Shown: positions 7,463 through 10,994 of the stretch, one piece after another
Layout: each line of letters opens with the position of its first letter
How positions within the stretch are numbered: position 1 is the stretch's first letter
Assembly (NCBI GenBank): GCA_000787465.1
Contig: JSYX01000846.1
Span: 1-10,994 of the forward strand
Source: Thermomucor indicae-seudaticae
Lineage: Eukaryota; Mucoromycota; Mucoromycetes; Mucorales; Lichtheimiaceae
DNA length: 10,994 bases
Direction of reading: 5' to 3'
Position numbers and translations under genes: made by a program
Notes under the pieces: generated by a model
What the model was told of the DNA's origin: nothing
Databases searched by the model: none
What the model saw: the letters and a program-made list of their open reading frames with translations, nothing else

Positions 7463-7563
7463 TTTTTGGGTGGAAAAAGTTGCCACCAATAAAAATCCTT
7501 GTATGCTTGTCGCGGTAAAAAACCAACGTCATTTTCAAATTCTACGCGTCTTGCGCTTTCTAA

Positions 7564-9040
7564 CGCACCCTCATTCGCCTCCTGTCTCCACGATCTCGCA
7601 ATTCAAAGCTATCCGGCGCTAGACTAAGTCGTGACCATTGGGTTACACTAAAAGAGGTTCATCAGTTTTTGCAGAGCGAAATCTCGGCCGGAAACCTAAG
7701 GACGCGCCTGTCGCCTCGCAAGCTGCTTGCCAAGGCTACCGGCTGTGGACTGACAACGGCACAAAAGGCAATCGCTATGGCCAAGAATGATGAAGAGCCC
7801 AATTTGTCGGCACCGTTAGGACGACCGCCGAAGCCAATCCGGCGGGAGTACAGACTCATCGTCCACGATTTCATTACGCAACAGAATCTTCAGGGTGTCC
7901 CTGTCACCGCGAAACTTATAACGGCCTTTCTGAAGAATACAGAGTTCTCCAGATCTATCTCTACTGTGAAAAGAGATCTCAAAAAGATGGGATTTAGCTA
8001 CGGGAAAGAATATCGACTTAACATTCTGCATAATGCGCCAGGTACCGTGGCCTACAGGGAACTCTACCTAAGAAGACGTCTCGAAAATTTGAACAGCAAT
8101 GGCCTTCCTATATTGCCCAAAGTGTTTCTTGATTAGTCGTACTGTCATCTAGATCATCACAGCTGTAACACGTGGTTTGGACCGGGATGTACCGTTTATG
8201 AGAAGGGCCGCCAGCCCATGGTGATGATCTTTGGGGCTTTTGTCGTTACTCGCCAACATAACAGGCTCACTTGTGAGTTTGTGAGGGACAACATCTCGAT
8301 CTGGCCTGCAAGCGGTGTTGCCCATATCCAGCCGACGGTGGGCTCCAAGCGTGATCGAAAACCGACCGATGCAGATCAATGGGCGTCTCTTCCTGATTGC
8401 GTCGTGCAAAGTGGTATCGCGCCTGACCAGCATGATTATCACGGAAATTTTAACCGAGTTATTTGAAAGACTCTTTCAACGACTTTGTGAGCAATTGGGC
8501 AAGGACTACGGTCCTTGCATCATTCATATGGACGGCGCAAAGTACCACGTTCGCCGAGAGGATGCTAAACCCACCAGTAACAGTTCCAAAAAGGAGATTG
8601 TCCAGTGGCACCAAAAGAACGGATATCAGCTGCCGGATGGCCCAACACCCAACAAGAAACCGACTTTGAGTCAACTTAGAGAGCATCTCAAGACAATAGA
8701 CCACGAGCCAACTATTATAACCTATGAGATCGCACGAAAGCATGGGCACACAATTCTGAAGACGCCACCATATCACTGCGAGCTTCAGCCGATAGAAAAA
8801 GTCTGGGCTATTGTCAAAAACCGAATTGCAGCAAGTCCGGAAATAGGTGCCACTGCACTCACGTTGCGAAACCGTCTTCTGACGGAATTTACAAAGATAA
8901 CCAGCAGCCAGCTAAGGTCCGTATGGAAGCATACGGTTGACCGCTGCAAGGGATACTTGCGTATGCACGAGGAAAGCCTTGCAGAAACGAATGAAGACGA
9001 CCACGGCATCGACGAAGCAGCCAGTGATTATGAACAGTGA
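7564..9040 (+). pseudogene. Tc1/mariner-superfamily transposase with 82-residue D-E spacing; one stop, one frameshift
   Basis: Excises and inserts the element. The open frame begins after TAA at 7561-7563 with no ATG; an ATG at 7503 in another frame opens 39 codons, so the true start may need a frame change or intron near 7620. Order of parts: first HTH (LSPRKLLAKATGCGLTTAQKA); a linker G-R-P-P-K like the GRPR motif of the family; second HTH (PVTAKLITAFLKN, STVKRDLKKMG); then the catalytic core. Catalytic acids: D at 8131-8133 (V-F-L-D), D at 8531-8533 (I-H-M-D-G-A-K-Y-H), E at 8780-8782 (C-E-L-Q-P-I-E-K-V-W). TAG at 8134-8136 follows the first Asp where family proteins usually have Glu; S-Y-C-H-L-D continues in frame. 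Frame shifts by one extra or two missing bases near 8450-8456, between G-N-F-N and E-L-F-E-R-L. All catalytic residues survive. A short charged tail (NEDDHGIDEAASDYEQ) precedes the TGA. Confidence 0.85.
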
Positions 9041-9243
9041 GCTGGCAGTCGGTAGTTGAAATATGAAAATGGAGTAAAAAACCAGAATTTTTGACTCTTT
9101 ATATTCTTGCTTATGGCGACATGATCATAAACTTCTTCAAATGCTTCCAAACTTTGGTCTCTCGTCAAAATCATGTCAAAGTTTATATGGTCCAATTTTC
9201 ACAGTCGGTGGACGAGTATATGCGGAGTAGCAAAGCTGCAAAC

Positions 9244-9271
9244 ATTGAATGCACATTTCTGAGCCGGTCTC
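9244..9271 (-). repeat. Right terminal inverted repeat of Tc1-like element
   Basis: Reverse complement begins GAGACCGGCTCA and carries the shared AAATGTGCATTCAAT core. It is followed by TA. Confidence 0.88.
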
Positions 9272-9878
9272 TATATATTTTATGAGTGTAAAGGAGAGTA
9301 CTTTTTGTTTTCATACTATAAGTCTTCTTCATCGTCACTGCTCGAAGCCCGATGATGCACTAATGCATCTCCGTCATCAGATCACCCTCCCTCCGCAAAT
9401 ATTCCGTCCAGCGTACAACTTGCTCGTCATCTAGCCTTGGCAATAACGGCTTTACGCACGACTATGCATATCTGTCTGGTATCATGGTTCAACAGAAATC
9501 GAGAAAGCGTCTCTGTACCGCTATTGCTCCGGGTCGAACTACCAACGTCCGGCACGACGTACACGTATCTCACTATGCGCTTGATATCACATATAAAAAG
9601 GCCTTGAAAGTTCTCGTCCAGTGATGGACGTAGGATTTCATGCCGGTTGCATGCTCTTGCTTGAGCTCTGTCATGCGTTGGCGCAAGCAAAGCCGCAGCT
9701 GGTTGCCTTGATCGGACGCTGTAAACAATAATAAGACTTGCCCGTATATTCCGGAATCGAAAGCCGCATAGTCGTGTCGTTTTGAACCATAGAAGTTTTC
9801 ATGGGCGCGTATTTTGTCGATCACGGGGTTTCCGTCGTCATCACAGTCCGTTATCACCAGTGTTTGGTCAATACGTAT

Positions 9879-9938
9879 CTTAGAAAGTTGAATTTTAGCC
9901 AATGCGGTCGTTTCTGATTTTAGAGTGTTAGAACATAC
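9879..9938 (-). other. Probable stop-free intron (60 bp, phase 0)
   Basis: Minus-strand donor GTATGT, TCTAAC and GGCTAAA branch-like sites, acceptor TTTCTAAG. It is in frame and open, so it could be read as 20 residues. Size and signals match the other introns here. Splicing joins D-S-D-E to I-R-I-D-Q-T-L. Confidence 0.5.
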
Positions 9939-10205
9939 CTCATCACTATCTAGGTTTGGCATGTTACGCTCATTACGCGTAGCCCGTCGTCCCTCTATAT
10001 TCGTGTCCAGGTAAGAACTTAAAATCGTCCTAATCCTTGCGAGCCGGGCATCATTCCTAACGACAGTATCAAGGCTTTGTGCTTTCGTATCGATTGGAGA
10101 CTGCAGGCGATACTGGCGCGGGTGGATCTGTTTTACAGTATACGGGGTCGGTTGCTGATTGTATTGGTCAAAGATAAGTTCCCGCATCTGGACATAATCT
10201 GGCGT

Positions 10206-10270
10206 CTGCATTATTTCATTGCTTAGTACTAGTCCGATGTTGCTTGGTCAAAGCCAAATAAGCGACGTAC
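10206..10270 (-). other. Intron in Plavaka-like gene (65 bp, phase 0)
   Basis: Minus-strand donor GTACGT, branch-like AGTACTAAG, acceptor AATGCAG. It joins T-Y-I-S-Q to T-P-D-Y-V-Q and removes several in-frame stops. Confidence 0.7.
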
Positions 10271-10438
10271 TTGTGATATGTACGTAGCGTGTCTGTTCGT
10301 TCTACGAGCTGGGCGTTTGGCATCGGTTTTATGCTGATGCTCACTTTGATTGGTGCTATAACCCGAGATCCTTCCTTTTGCACGGATGTCCTTGAAATAT
10401 TGCCAAATCATATGGTCCTTCGGGAATGTTAGTCCGCT

Positions 10439-10506
10439 CTTAAACAACAAGAGTTAGTACAGGTGTCTTCATCACTACTGCTATTATGTTGCTGCAATAT
10501 ACTCAC
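10439..10506 (-). other. Intron in Plavaka-like gene (68 bp, phase 0)
   Basis: Minus-strand donor GTGAGT, perfect TACTAAC branch site, acceptor GTTTAAG. It joins F-Q-A-Y-S-H to S-G-L-T-F-P-K, restoring the conserved FPK-H block to the upstream frame. Confidence 0.8.
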
Positions 10507-10787
10507 ATGAGAATACGCTTGAAATATTGGACTGTACTTGTTATACAATCTCAAGGTTTCGTCCATCGCCTTCAGTGTTTCCTCGGTGTACTCTTTAGCC
10601 GTTGCTTGGTGTACAAAATCCAGGAAGTGCCTCAAACAAAGTACAGCCTGCAGTGGCAGCTTGTCATGAGTACATACCAGTATTATCTATGTATACAAAA
10701 GTAACGGATCAAAATGCGACAATACGGTAAGACAGTCAACAATGCATCATACAGTACCGTCATACACTCCTTTCCAAAAAGTTCTCG

Positions 10788-10994
10788 TACGGCGACCAAA
10801 TTTTTGCATGAAGAAAAGTCATAGCTTCTTTTTGTTTCAGTTCTATTTCTTCTCTTTACTAGTGACATTCGCGAAATGCCGTTGTCAGAAGTTGCCAACA
10901 CCCCTCGCCAACGCAGCCGTGAGCTTTCGGTCGAAGAACGTCGTGAGACTTTCGGTATGAGAAAGGCTGGAATGTCGTTTGGTGCGATTGCGAA
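10788..10994 (+). mobile_element. Left end of a second Tc1-like element, cut by window end
   Basis: The minus-strand Plavaka-like frame fades at a TA (10788-10789). The sequence after it, CGGCGACCAAATTTTTGCAT, resembles the first element's end in layout (CGGC, four bases, AAAT, then TGCAT). A transposase-like start codon follows 86 bases on. The right end lies outside the window, so the pairing repeat cannot be checked. Confidence 0.45.
10876..10994 (+). CDS. Tc1/mariner-type transposase, N-terminus only (runs off window)
   Basis: ATG at 10876 opens 39 codons without a stop to the window end. The product starts MPLSEVANTPRQRSRELSVE and continues E-R-R-E-T-F-G-M-R-K-A-G-M-S-F-G-A-I-A. The L-S...R...G-M...G-M-S...I-A pattern is that of the first homeodomain-like helix-turn-helix in Tc1-type transposases, which binds the inverted repeats. 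It differs from the N-terminus of the element at 7435-9273, so the two belong to different families. It is the only coding piece here with no visible lesion, but it is short. Other HTH proteins with this start cannot be excluded. Confidence 0.6.
   Translation, partial: MPLSEVANTPRQRSRELSVEERRETFGMRKAGMSFGAIA

Larger units (their letters stand above)
7435..9273 (+). mobile_element. Tc1/mariner-type DNA transposon, about 1.84 kb
   Basis: Inverted repeats at 7437-7462 and 9244-9271 match over 25 bases or more with two substitutions and a 2-base length difference at the tip. Each is directly flanked by TA (7435-7436; 9272-9273), the target duplication of this superfamily, although both flanks are TATATA-rich, so the exact TA is ambiguous. 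One transposase gene fills the interior on plus. Its stop and frameshift make this copy non-autonomous. Confidence 0.85.
9427..10790 (-). pseudogene. 3' part of a Plavaka/CACTA-like transposase gene, broken
   Basis: Minus-strand exons: about 10790-10507, 10438-10271, 10205-9939 and 9878-9427. Motifs in order: LRHFLDFVHQATAKEYTEET; a block F-P-K-D-H-M-I-W-Q-Y-F-K-D-I-R with G-Y-S-T-N-Q-S-E-H-Q-H-K and R-R-T-N-R; I-R-I-D-Q-T-L, D-K-I-R-A, G-Q-V-L-L-L-F; and R-Y-V-Y-V-V-P-D-V with F-L-L-N-H-D near the end. The FPK-H...YST-SE--HK block and the late VVPD/NHD block are, from memory, typical of the region after the catalytic core in Plavaka-like (CACTA superfamily) transposases of fungi; KDZ-type is an alternative. 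No DDE core is present in the window. Lesions: TGA 10747-10749, TAG 10687-10689 and a frame change at about 9600-9690. The last frame, past TGA at 9427, continues with further stops into an acidic S-S-S-D-D-E-E-D-L tail ending at 9316. The 5' part is cut off at about 10790. Confidence 0.55.

Noticed and set aside
538..10749. In-frame stops as a sign of a changed genetic code
   Set aside because: TAA, TAG and TGA all occur both inside broken frames and as natural ends (for example TAA at 29-31 and 2048-2050, TGA at 9038-9040), and frameshifts occur too. Decay or sequence error explains this better.

Overview
The window looks like a transposon-rich, gene-poor stretch of nuclear DNA from an early-diverging fungus. 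A Mucoromycota genome is my best guess, but this is an inference, not a measurement. The reasons are: short spliceosomal introns of about 54-72 bp with GTACGT/GTATGT/GTGAGT/GTAAGC donors and CTAAC or TACTAAC-like branch sites; TATA-box promoters; and the mix of element types (PIF/Harbinger with a Myb-like partner, Tc1/mariner, and a CACTA/Plavaka-like remnant). I see no rRNA, tRNA, CRISPR array or prokaryotic operon. Every sizeable coding region carries at least one frameshift or in-frame stop.

Layout, left to right. (1) 29-897, minus: a broken gene of an unnamed protein family (here the 'SWRS family', after a conserved S-W-R-S motif followed directly by a phase-0 intron). (2) 1018-4382: a nearly complete PIF/Harbinger DNA transposon with imperfect terminal inverted repeats flanked by CTA. 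It holds two convergent genes, a Myb/SANT-like DNA-binding accessory protein (plus, in-frame stop) and a DDE transposase (minus, three exons, two frameshifts at 4-base homopolymers, all three acidic catalytic residues kept). (3) 4383-5759: AT-rich spacer with short hairpins. (4) 5760-6997, plus: a second broken SWRS-family gene with its TATA box, four in-frame stops and two frame changes. (5) 7435-9273: a complete Tc1/mariner-type element with inverted repeats and TA flanks. Its transposase has 82 residues between the second catalytic Asp and the catalytic Glu, a nonsense codon directly after the first Asp, and one frameshift. (6) 9427-10790, minus: the 3' part of a multi-intron gene resembling the C-terminal half of Plavaka/CACTA-type transposases. 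(7) 10788-end: the left end of a second Tc1-like element that seems to have inserted into gene 6, with an intact but truncated N-terminal helix-turn-helix coding start.

How the parts relate: each autonomous-type element carries its own transposase, and the Harbinger also carries the Myb-like partner that, in this superfamily, helps the transposase bind its ends. The two SWRS-family genes have no known role. Their shared intron position and C-terminal pattern show they are related to each other, and they sit on opposite strands on either side of the Harbinger. The lesions point to decaying transposon-derived sequence, although the homopolymer position of some frameshifts leaves room for assembly error.
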